64,000 nt of DNA. Origin: Chitinophaga sp. YR573 (GTDB lineage: Bacteria; Bacteroidota; Bacteroidia; Chitinophagales; Chitinophagaceae). Below the pieces are notes generated by a model. That model saw only the letters and a program-made list of their open reading frames with translations. It did no database searches and was not told the DNA's origin. How positions within the stretch are numbered: the stretch's first letter is position 1; every line of letters starts with the position of its first letter. Where the stretch lies: positions 1-64,000 of the forward strand of contig NZ_FOJF01000003.1 of NCBI RefSeq assembly GCF_900110995.1. Direction: 5' to 3'. The translations under genes were made by a program, and so were the position numbers. Positions 18,931 through 27,512 of this stretch are shown in pieces.

Positions 18931-21339
18931 ATGAAGAAAATTCTCACTTTGCTGATGCTGCTATCGGGCTTAGGACTTTATGCAAGACAGGTACAGCCTG
19001 CCAAACCATCCACATATCCTGGTATTATATCAGGCAGGATAACCGATAGTACTTCCGGCAAAAGTGTACCCTATGCAACCGTAGTGATAAAGAATGATAG
19101 TGCAAAGGTATTGGCAGGAGCCATGACCAGCGAAAAAGGAACATTTGAAATAACAGATGTTCCGGCAGGAAACTTTATACTGGAAGTACAGTATATCGGA
19201 TATGGACGGTTTTCTATACCTGTTAGCATTACTACCGAAAAAACAAAGGTGAATATGGGTACACTCAGACTGTCTGCAAACGCCACCACACTTAAAGAAC
19301 AGGTGGTCGAAGGACAGGCATATGATGTTGTGGTGAAACTGGATAGGAAAATTTACACAATGGGCAAAGATCTCCTTTCTCAAAGTGGCTCCGCAAAGGA
19401 TATCCTTGATAATATTCCATCGGTTACAGTAGATGCAAAAGGAACGGTAAGCCTGAGAGGTAACAGCAACGTAAATGTTCTCATCAATGGTAAAACATCA
19501 GGTCTTACACTCGGTAATGCACTCGATCAGATACCCGCAGACAATATCGATAAGGTAGAAGTGATCACAAGTCCTTCTGCCAGATATGAAGCCGATGGTT
19601 CTGCAGGTATCATCAATATCATACTTAAGAAGAATAAGAAAAATGGACTTAACGGACAGGCAAGATTAGTCGGAGGTATACCGGCAGACTATAGAGCGAA
19701 TGTCAGCATTAACTATAAAACCGGTAAAATAAACCTGTTCTCAACGCTGGGATATCGGTACTCCGATTACATTGGGAAATATTCCTCAAATCAGGAAATC
19801 ACAGACCCGGTTAGTAATAACAAAAGTGTGATGAATTTCATACAGGACGAGAAAAGGCATGATGATGGCAAATTGCTGTACATAGGGGCAGACTATCTCA
19901 TCAATAGCAAAAACTCTGTTACAGCTGCCTTTTTCAGAAATAGCACCACTGATTCAGATGATGACAAACTGAATTATGCTTATGGAACAGCTGGTGAAAA
20001 TGACAGCACTATATTCCGGAAAGGAGATTCCAAAGAATGGCGAAATTACAACCAGGTGGAATTCAACTACACGAGGACCTTCAACAAAGAAGGACGTAAA
20101 TTCACGGTAGATATGCAGTATGACTTCTGGGACAGCGATAAGAAATGGGATCTCAGAACAGAAAAGATACTACCCGTAAAAGAACAGTTCCCTGCTATCC
20201 GGACAACCTCCATTGGCTCCAGCAAAGACTTCCTCCTGAAATCAGACTATGTAAGCCCTGTAGGCAAACATTCGTCACTGGAAGCGGGTATTCAGCTGGA
20301 AAATCGCCTGGTAACAAGCGATTACAAAGCAGAACAGTTACAGGGGCAGGATTGGGTAATATACAATGGTATAAACAATGTATTGGATTATAAAGAACAG
20401 ATAGGCGGTGCATATCTGCAATTTCAAAGTAAGATCAATAATTTTACATACCAGCTGGGGCTGAGAAATGAGTATACCCTGGTGAAGATCAATGACAGAA
20501 AGGGCGAATACAGTAACAAAAAGGAATATGACCGGTTGTTCCCGACTGCTAACCTGGCCTATCGTTTCAAAGGAGGAACCTCCATTCAGGTTAACTACAG
20601 CAAAAGGATAACAAGACCTTCACTCGAATTTATTTATCCATTTGTTGAACTTACAAACCTTAATTCCCAGTATGTGGGAAATCCCGACTTGAATCCCGCT
20701 TATACAGACGTTGTTGAATTGGATCTCCTGCACCGGTGGCGTAAAGTCTCTCTCAATCCGTCTGTATATTTTCAACATACAAAAGACTTTTTATTGTTTT
20801 ATACCTATCTGGATAATAACATGTTCATTACCATCCCCATTAACCTGAAAGGGGAGAACAGGTACGGGACTACGATATCCTTAACTTATGATCCGGTAAA
20901 GACACTGAATCTGGGAAGCGAATTTAATCTGTATGGATTTAGTCAGTCCGGGGAATATAAAGAGAAGGATTTCAATTATTCCGACTACTCCTGGAGTATT
21001 CGGCTAAACGGCCGTCTGAAACTACCTTATAAATTTAGTTTGCAGGGTCGCTATAACCTGATCGGTGCACAAAATAATGCACAAACAAAAACAGAATCAT
21101 ATTATTATGTCGATTTGGGATTAGGAAAAAGCCTTCTCAAGGATAAAATGATGATCGTGTTTGACGTGAGTAACGTGTTCAACACAAGGCAGATAAAGAA
21201 AGATACAAAATCCCTGAACTACGTTTTTCATCAGAATATCAATAGTAATGCCGCCAGATACAGGCTGAGTATTTCATACCGCTTCAATAAGAAGGATGGC
21301 CAGAATGACCGGCGGGAAAAAGACACTAACCGCCAGTAA
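18931..21339 (+). CDS. Outer-membrane beta-barrel receptor (OMP_b-brl_3)
   Basis: An 802-residue outer-membrane protein. It has a signal peptide (MKKILTLLMLLSGLGLYA), then a carboxypeptidase-regulatory-like Ig fold (about 30-110: GIISGRITDSTSGKSVPYAT, VQYIGYG), a plug-like region (AKDILDNIPSVTVDAKGTVS, IDKVEVITSPSARYEADG, SAGIINIILKKN) and a barrel running to the C-terminus (LGLRNEYTLV, RITRPSLEFIYPF, NPDLNPAY), as in the OMP_b-brl_3 family related to TonB-dependent receptors. No TonB box is obvious. It stands 35 bases after the hydroxylase and 14 bases before the exporter ATPase gene, so it is part of the operon. It may let the peptide leave or re-enter through the outer membrane, or be the uptake receptor if the product binds metal. 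Function in the pathway is inferred from position only. Confidence 0.85.
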   Translation: MKKILTLLMLLSGLGLYARQVQPAKPSTYPGIISGRITDSTSGKSVPYATVVIKNDSAKVLAGAMTSEKGTFEITDVPAGNFILEVQYIGYGRFSIPVSITTEKTKVNMGTLRLSANATTLKEQVVEGQAYDVVVKLDRKIYTMGKDLLSQSGSAKDILDNIPSVTVDAKGTVSLRGNSNVNVLINGKTSGLTLGNALDQIPADNIDKVEVITSPSARYEADGSAGIINIILKKNKKNGLNGQARLVGGIPADYRANVSINYKTGKINLFSTLGYRYSDYIGKYSSNQEITDPVSNNKSVMNFIQDEKRHDDGKLLYIGADYLINSKNSVTAAFFRNSTTDSDDDKLNYAYGTAGENDSTIFRKGDSKEWRNYNQVEFNYTRTFNKEGRKFTVDMQYDFWDSDKKWDLRTEKILPVKEQFPAIRTTSIGSSKDFLLKSDYVSPVGKHSSLEAGIQLENRLVTSDYKAEQLQGQDWVIYNGINNVLDYKEQIGGAYLQFQSKINNFTYQLGLRNEYTLVKINDRKGEYSNKKEYDRLFPTANLAYRFKGGTSIQVNYSKRITRPSLEFIYPFVELTNLNSQYVGNPDLNPAYTDVVELDLLHRWRKVSLNPSVYFQHTKDFLLFYTYLDNNMFITIPINLKGENRYGTTISLTYDPVKTLNLGSEFNLYGFSQSGEYKEKDFNYSDYSWSIRLNGRLKLPYKFSLQGRYNLIGAQNNAQTKTESYYYVDLGLGKSLLKDKMMIVFDVSNVFNTRQIKKDTKSLNYVFHQNINSNAARYRLSISYRFNKKDGQNDRREKDTNRQ

Positions 21340-21353
21340 TAACCCAATATCAT

Positions 21354-22997
21354 ATGTTTAAAATTACACGGAGGAATCTCGCCTTTCTGTGCATAGTCGC
21401 TATTCCCAATACATTCTTTACATTCGGGATCCTATACATCATAAATAGTATCGTTGCAGGACGCAAAGTTATATTTGCAGAGTATCAGGCACCGGTTTTC
21501 TTCTTAATGGTGTTGCTTTCGTTCGGCCTGAATGTTTTCCTGCAAAGAAAAGTAATCGTTTTTACTTTCAATTCTATTTACGAAAATGAAATGAAAATAT
21601 TCCGCTGTCTGCAACGTACCAGCTTGCAACAGCTGGAGAAGATAGGAGCTGAACGCATCTATGGCGTTGTGGAAGATGTCAGATTATTCGTTGCTTTTCC
21701 CGGTGTGATCACCACTACCATCAGTTCCGCTCTTTCTCTGGTGATCGGAATCATATATTATTTTGTTCTGTCGGTATATTCCGCGCTTATCGTAATTACA
21801 CTCATAGGCTTTATTAGTATTGTATACAGGCTGACAAAAAAACGCTTATTTAACAGGGTATTAATGCTTCGTTCGCTCAATGATAAATATTTTAAAGTGG
21901 TCGATGATATAATCCGTGGCTTTAAGGAACTTAAAATGAACAGCGTTAAGTCAGGCAATCTTTTTAATGTTTTCCTGGCAGGGAACAGACTTTTTGTTAG
22001 AGATGAGGAAACTGCTGTAGGCAGCCGGTATTCGGTTATAAACCTCTTTAACCAATACGGACTTTACCTGCTTATCGGGATTATTTTGTTTGTACTTCCA
22101 ATATTCAATCTGCTGAAACCTGCTGACGTTATTTCCTTTGTTGTGATATTATTATTTATTCTCGGGCCGCTCACCAATCTGCTCAACACACAGACTTTCT
22201 TTACAAAAGTTACTGTCGCCAATAAACGCATTGCTGAGTTCATGCAGGAGCTGGAGGTATTGAATCTGTCAACTGCTGATACCGGGAAGAAAAACAATAC
22301 TGAAGAAATCGAAACAATCCGGTTTGAGGATTTCTGTTATCAGCATCAGGATGATAATGCTGAATCCTCCTTTGTATTAGGTCCCCTGAATTTCACTATC
22401 AGGAGAGGAGAAACAGTTTTTGTGATCGGGGGTAATGGCAGTGGGAAAAGTACATTTATTAATTGTTTTACCGGATTGTATCAGCCATCAAAAGGAACCA
22501 TATACCTCAATGGAAAGCCATTGCTTAATGACGACAACCATTATAAAGACAGTGTTTCTGCAATCTTTACGGATAACCATCTTTTCTCGCGTAACTATGA
22601 CGATTATTCTCTGAGCGGTAATAAGGAATATGAGCGTTTACTGGCATTAATGAAACTGGAGAAAGTAGTTATTAATGATGATGAAGTATCCGCACGCAGA
22701 AAATTCTCCAAAGGACAAAGCAAACGTATGGCAATGATATTTGCGCTATTGGAAGAGAGACCATTTATAGTACTAGATGAGTGGGCGGCAGACCAGGATC
22801 CTCACTTTCGTAGATTTTTCTATGAGAAATTGTTACCCATGTTGAAGGAAGAAGGCAAAACTATCATCGCCGTAACACATGATGATGCTTATTTTAAACA
22901 TGCCGACAGGATCTTAAAGTTTGACTATGGAACCATTGTAAAAGACATCAGACCCCGGGAAAAGGAAATAGAGGCCAGATCCCTCTGGGAACTATAA
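21354..22997 (+). CDS. Cyclic peptide ABC exporter, SyrD/PvdE type
   Basis: A 547-residue fused permease-ATPase half-transporter that should work as a dimer in the inner membrane. Residues 1-280 carry about six hydrophobic helices (first LAFLCIVAIPNTFFTFGILY). The nucleotide-binding domain has Walker A GGNGSGKST at 359-367, a FSKGQSKRMAMIFALLE signature in place of LSGGQ, and Walker B with the family-specific sequence VLDEWAADQDPHFR (about 472-485), then a VTHDD switch. The DEWAADQDP signature is diagnostic of the cyclic peptide exporters SyrD and PvdE found in lipopeptide and siderophore clusters. It lies between the barrel gene and the fourth NRPS and most likely moves the finished or precursor peptide to the periplasm. 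Confidence in family is high. Confidence 0.92.
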   Translation: MFKITRRNLAFLCIVAIPNTFFTFGILYIINSIVAGRKVIFAEYQAPVFFLMVLLSFGLNVFLQRKVIVFTFNSIYENEMKIFRCLQRTSLQQLEKIGAERIYGVVEDVRLFVAFPGVITTTISSALSLVIGIIYYFVLSVYSALIVITLIGFISIVYRLTKKRLFNRVLMLRSLNDKYFKVVDDIIRGFKELKMNSVKSGNLFNVFLAGNRLFVRDEETAVGSRYSVINLFNQYGLYLLIGIILFVLPIFNLLKPADVISFVVILLFILGPLTNLLNTQTFFTKVTVANKRIAEFMQELEVLNLSTADTGKKNNTEEIETIRFEDFCYQHQDDNAESSFVLGPLNFTIRRGETVFVIGGNGSGKSTFINCFTGLYQPSKGTIYLNGKPLLNDDNHYKDSVSAIFTDNHLFSRNYDDYSLSGNKEYERLLALMKLEKVVINDDEVSARRKFSKGQSKRMAMIFALLEERPFIVLDEWAADQDPHFRRFFYEKLLPMLKEEGKTIIAVTHDDAYFKHADRILKFDYGTIVKDIRPREKEIEARSLWEL

Positions 22998-23013
22998 TAC
23001 AATAGTATTTTTT

Positions 23014-26000
23014 ATGAAATTGATAACCCTAACCTCACAACAACAGGATATTTACCACGAAAGCCTGTTATACCCGGCTACCCCGGTACATAATATAGGT
23101 GCAAAGATTGCCATAAGGGGACCACTGCATATACAGTCCCTGCAGAAGGCGTATGTGGCACTTATAGATCAGCATGATAGCTTCAGAGGCTCCATAATCA
23201 CTACCGGTAAGGTACATCAGTTCGGGATTGCAGATGAGTGGCATGCTCCGCTTGGATGGCTTGACTTCTCATCCCATCCGGATCCTGATGCAGCCGCCAC
23301 ACAATACATGCAACAGGAGTTTGTAAAACCATTCAACCTGAATGAATGTAAAGTGTTACATCGTTTCTGTTTGATTAAAGTAGAGAACGATTTTCATTAC
23401 CTGTTTTCGGTATATCACCATATCATCACTGATGGCTGGGGTACTTCCCTGATGTTTCAAAGACTGATCAGCAATTACAACGAAATAATGGCAACAGGGG
23501 AAGTCAGGACAGAATACCCGTTCTTTTATGAGAACTATGTTGCGGATGAGATAACTTATAATACCAGTACTACATTTGAAGAAGATAGCATTTATTGGAA
23601 AACCCAATTTAATACTTTACCCGATCCGGTTATCCCTCGAAAAGATAATACCACTTTTGTTGCTGTAAGCAGGAGAGAGGAACTGATATTGAAGAGGGAG
23701 CTGTACAACCGGTTGAATAATCTGGCAACTAGCTATAAAGTCTCTACATTCCACATGCTGTTGGGGGTATTGGCTGTATACCTGGGAAGATGTTATCATA
23801 CCAGTGATCTGGTAATAGGGCTACCGGTACTAAATCGTGATAAAGCATGGCATAAAAAAACAGTAGGATTGTTTATGGGCGTATCGCCCTTGCGCATCGC
23901 ATTGTCCTGGGAAGAAAGTTTTGAGGAATTGACTGTTCGCATCCGCCAGCAATTGAGACAGGATTACCGTCATCAACGTTTTCCCATGGGCCGCTTACTG
24001 CAGGGAATTGGTGTTGTACAGGAAAAACATAGGTTATACAATGTAGCTGTATCTTACGAAAAACATAATTACGCAGATGCATTCACAGGAACCCGGACCA
24101 GTGTCATTCCATTAACACATAATGCAGAACGTGCTGCGCTTGCGATATATGTACGGGAATTCAGTCAGGAGGAGGATGTAAGATTAGACTTCGATTATAA
24201 CCTTCATTATTTTGACCCCCAAAGTATGCAACGCCTGACCGGCCACTATCATGCTTTGCTGGAAGCTGTATTGCTGGAGGATGGTCGTAAATTAAAAGAT
24301 TTATGTCTTTTAACATCCCGTGAAGAAGAAGAGATTTTGTACAGGTTTAATCCCGTTCCTGTTACGGGCGCAGGAAATCATATCGTAACAACATTGATTG
24401 CAGAGCAGGTAGATCGTGTACCATATAAAACCGCCTTGTGGGATGAAAATATAAGATATAGTTATAAAGAACTGCAGGAAGTATCTGACAACATCGCCCG
24501 TGTGCTGTCGGCAATGGGAAGGAAACCTGTAGCAGTAATGATGGACCGGTCGGCAAAGATGGTGGTATTGCTGTTAGCTATTCTGAAATCAGGAAGGTCC
24601 TATATACCATTAGATCCCTCTTTCCCTGCTGCAAGACTGTTATATATTCTTGAAAACAGCCGCACAGATATACTTATTTATGAGCAGGATAATATAGAAT
24701 GGCAGCTTGATTCCATACAATTACTGAGTTATGGATCATTGATACATCAGACAGGGATCAGCACGGAAGATGTAAAACTTCCTTTGCTGACACAGGAAGA
24801 CACCGCATACATTATCTACACCTCCGGGTCCACAGGTAATCCTAAAGGAGTAGAAGTAAGTCATCGTGCTTTGGCCAACTTTCTTGTTAGCATGCAATCG
24901 CGGCCGGGTTTGTGTGAGGATGACATCCTTTTTAGTGTTACCTCCCAATCTTTTGATATATCTATACTGGAATTTTTCCTGCCACTGATTACCGGTGCAG
25001 CTGCTTATATAGCGGATAGAGAAACATTATTTGATCCCCATAAGACTATCGAAAAACTGAAACAGATAAACCCGACTATAATGCAGGCAACACCTGGGTT
25101 TTATCAGTTGTTGTTTAATGCAGGATGGCAGGGGAGTGACACGCTTACCATTCTTTGCGGAGGAGATCTGTTAAGTACTGTTTTAGCAGAAAAATTACTG
25201 CAACATGCATCGGCCGTATGGAACATGTATGGCCCTACCGAAACAACGATCTGGTCGGCAGTGAAGAGGGTCCTGCAGCCGGAAGATAGCAGCAATATCG
25301 GTCAGCCTATCAATAATACAGTTATATATATATTGGATGCCTGTCTGAAGCCCTTGCCGGTCGGCGTTACCGGTGATATTTATATTGGTGGTATGGGAGT
25401 GGCCAAAGGTTATTACCATCAGGAATCTCTTACCCGTGAGAAGTTTATCATCAGCCCCTTCGATGAAAGCCAGCGGATTTATTTTACTGGTGATATTGGT
25501 AGATGGAATGAGCAGGGAGAAATCATTTTTGGAGGACGTAGCGATACGCAGGTGAAGGTGAGGGGGTACCGCATAGAGCTGGAAGAAATAGAGAAGAAAA
25601 TGACAGATTTGCCGGATATCGATGAAGCGGTGGTAGTAGCCCGAAAAGGAGATAACCAGGATGCGTTTTTGATTGGATTTGTAAGGACCGGTAATCGCGA
25701 TTTTATACAGGCAGAGGTAATTACCGCATTGGAAGCAGTACTACCGGATTATATGATCCCTCAACTCATCGTGCCGTTGACAGCCTTCCCCCTTACACCC
25801 AACCAGAAGGTGGATCGCCGTAGCCTGGCTACATGGAATATATCAGACATGCACGCAGAAGAAATCTTGCATACTCTGACACAACCAATTGAACGATTGC
25901 TCGCTGCTCTTTGGAAAAGAACACTGGGTGTAACCATCGAAGATAAACACAGTAATTTCTTCAGATTGGGAGGGCATTCTATCAAAGCGATGGAACTGGC

Positions 26001-27486
26001 AAATTACATCAATGAACATTTTGACAGCGGAGTAGGATTGAAAGATATCTTTGAAAATCCGACAATCGAAAAACAGGCTGAATTATTATCTGCACGGGGA
26101 AATACTTCGATAGATGTCATTCCGCTCACCTTACCAGCCATACATTACGAAGTGGCACCAGTGCAACGGATGATATGGTTGGCATGTCAGCGTCCGGTTA
26201 TTTCTGCAGCATATAATATGGATGCTATTTTTAGTGTTGCCGGACATTTTAACCTGACCGCAATGGAGATGGCTGTACAGCAGATCATTAACAGACATGA
26301 AATATTGCGGACAAACTTTATTGAAGTTGCCGGTGCTCCCAGGCAAAAAATACAGACCGGAGATAACCCCTTATTCAATATCCAACAGGTTGAAATTGCA
26401 CACTCAGAAGATGTGGACACCTTTGTTGCAGATATAGTGACTACCCCTTTTGACCTGGAATCAGAGTTGTTGTTGAAGGGATTCCTGATAAGGATAACAG
26501 ATGGCCGGCAGTTATTTGTATTTATAACCCACCATTTGATACTGGATGGATGGTCTCTGGAGATCTTTATAAAAGAAGCACTCACAGCTTATCGCGGTAT
26601 CCTGCACGAAAACATGGAAAGCTTGTCAACGTTGCCATTCCAGTACCGTGACTATGCTGTATGGAGCAATAATCGGCTAGGGGAACCAGCCACCAGGTTA
26701 TGCATTGCTTACTGGCAGGAAGTACTGAGGGATTTTGTGCCGGTAGAAACATTTAAACGTATAGGCAATGAACAGTCCTTCCGTGGAAATAAGATCTACA
26801 CTGGTTTGGGACAAACCATCAGTAATTCACTCTATGCAAAGGCATCCGAAATGAATCTGTCAGTATTCAATATGTTGCTGGCTGCCGTGCATGCACTGAT
26901 TGCCCGTGTTGCTAAACAATATGACTTCTGTACCGGTATCCCGGTTGCCGGACGTGGACATCCACAACTGCAAGACTTGCTGGGGATGTTCGTGAACACC
27001 ATACTGATAAGGAGCCAGCTTACTATAGAAGATAGTTTTGAAAGTATTTGCCATCATGTAAAGGAGGTGCTTATTCAAAGTATGGACTATCAGGATTTAC
27101 CGCTTGAAGAATTGATGAACACCCGGAGAGAAAAGAATACCATGCTTTTCGATGTAATGGTTACCTGGCAACATCCTGATTTCAATATGGAGGAATTGAA
27201 GGTGATGGATGATCTGGTATTATCCAGGAATAAATTCACGCAGGGAGGAAGCAGGATCCCGGTCACGTTTAACTTTTATGAGAATGGAGAGCAGCTAATC
27301 TGTGAGACAGTGTACGATACCGGACTATTTGAGGAAGGACAGATGATGCTGATCACAGAGCGTTTTAGAAAACTCCTGCAACAGATGATCAGCCAGCCAC
27401 AAACCCCACTCAATGCTCTCGACATAGAGCTGGAGTTAGAAAAAGAATTACGCCATAATAGTGTTGAAATTGAATTTGAGTTCTAA
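23014..27486 (+). CDS. NRPS: C-A(Gly)-PCP-C
   Basis: A 1490-residue synthetase. The first C domain has YPATPVHNIG near its start and HHIITDGWG (H135, H136, D140); the xNIG feature is common in starter or first C domains. The adenylation domain (about 440-950) has YTSGSTGNPKG, FDISILEFF, MQATPGFY and NMYGPTE; the pocket reads D-I-L-Q-L-G-M-I-W-K, one change from the Gly code D-I-L-Q-L-G-L-I-W-K, so glycine is expected. The carrier Ser is S989 (LGGHS). The second C domain is intact (HHLILDGWS, H1173, H1174, D1178) and ends the protein. There is no TubC-like head, but the tail VEIEFEF is acidic-hydrophobic like a docking motif. This pattern suits an initiating enzyme whose acceptor begins with an A domain, although it lies last in gene order. 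Gene lies 16 bases after the exporter. Confidence 0.94.
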   Translation: MKLITLTSQQQDIYHESLLYPATPVHNIGAKIAIRGPLHIQSLQKAYVALIDQHDSFRGSIITTGKVHQFGIADEWHAPLGWLDFSSHPDPDAAATQYMQQEFVKPFNLNECKVLHRFCLIKVENDFHYLFSVYHHIITDGWGTSLMFQRLISNYNEIMATGEVRTEYPFFYENYVADEITYNTSTTFEEDSIYWKTQFNTLPDPVIPRKDNTTFVAVSRREELILKRELYNRLNNLATSYKVSTFHMLLGVLAVYLGRCYHTSDLVIGLPVLNRDKAWHKKTVGLFMGVSPLRIALSWEESFEELTVRIRQQLRQDYRHQRFPMGRLLQGIGVVQEKHRLYNVAVSYEKHNYADAFTGTRTSVIPLTHNAERAALAIYVREFSQEEDVRLDFDYNLHYFDPQSMQRLTGHYHALLEAVLLEDGRKLKDLCLLTSREEEEILYRFNPVPVTGAGNHIVTTLIAEQVDRVPYKTALWDENIRYSYKELQEVSDNIARVLSAMGRKPVAVMMDRSAKMVVLLLAILKSGRSYIPLDPSFPAARLLYILENSRTDILIYEQDNIEWQLDSIQLLSYGSLIHQTGISTEDVKLPLLTQEDTAYIIYTSGSTGNPKGVEVSHRALANFLVSMQSRPGLCEDDILFSVTSQSFDISILEFFLPLITGAAAYIADRETLFDPHKTIEKLKQINPTIMQATPGFYQLLFNAGWQGSDTLTILCGGDLLSTVLAEKLLQHASAVWNMYGPTETTIWSAVKRVLQPEDSSNIGQPINNTVIYILDACLKPLPVGVTGDIYIGGMGVAKGYYHQESLTREKFIISPFDESQRIYFTGDIGRWNEQGEIIFGGRSDTQVKVRGYRIELEEIEKKMTDLPDIDEAVVVARKGDNQDAFLIGFVRTGNRDFIQAEVITALEAVLPDYMIPQLIVPLTAFPLTPNQKVDRRSLATWNISDMHAEEILHTLTQPIERLLAALWKRTLGVTIEDKHSNFFRLGGHSIKAMELANYINEHFDSGVGLKDIFENPTIEKQAELLSARGNTSIDVIPLTLPAIHYEVAPVQRMIWLACQRPVISAAYNMDAIFSVAGHFNLTAMEMAVQQIINRHEILRTNFIEVAGAPRQKIQTGDNPLFNIQQVEIAHSEDVDTFVADIVTTPFDLESELLLKGFLIRITDGRQLFVFITHHLILDGWSLEIFIKEALTAYRGILHENMESLSTLPFQYRDYAVWSNNRLGEPATRLCIAYWQEVLRDFVPVETFKRIGNEQSFRGNKIYTGLGQTISNSLYAKASEMNLSVFNMLLAAVHALIARVAKQYDFCTGIPVAGRGHPQLQDLLGMFVNTILIRSQLTIEDSFESICHHVKEVLIQSMDYQDLPLEELMNTRREKNTMLFDVMVTWQHPDFNMEELKVMDDLVLSRNKFTQGGSRIPVTFNFYENGEQLICETVYDTGLFEEGQMMLITERFRKLLQQMISQPQTPLNALDIELELEKELRHNSVEIEFEF

Positions 27487-27512
27487 TACTGATTTATAAC
27501 CCACACATATAT

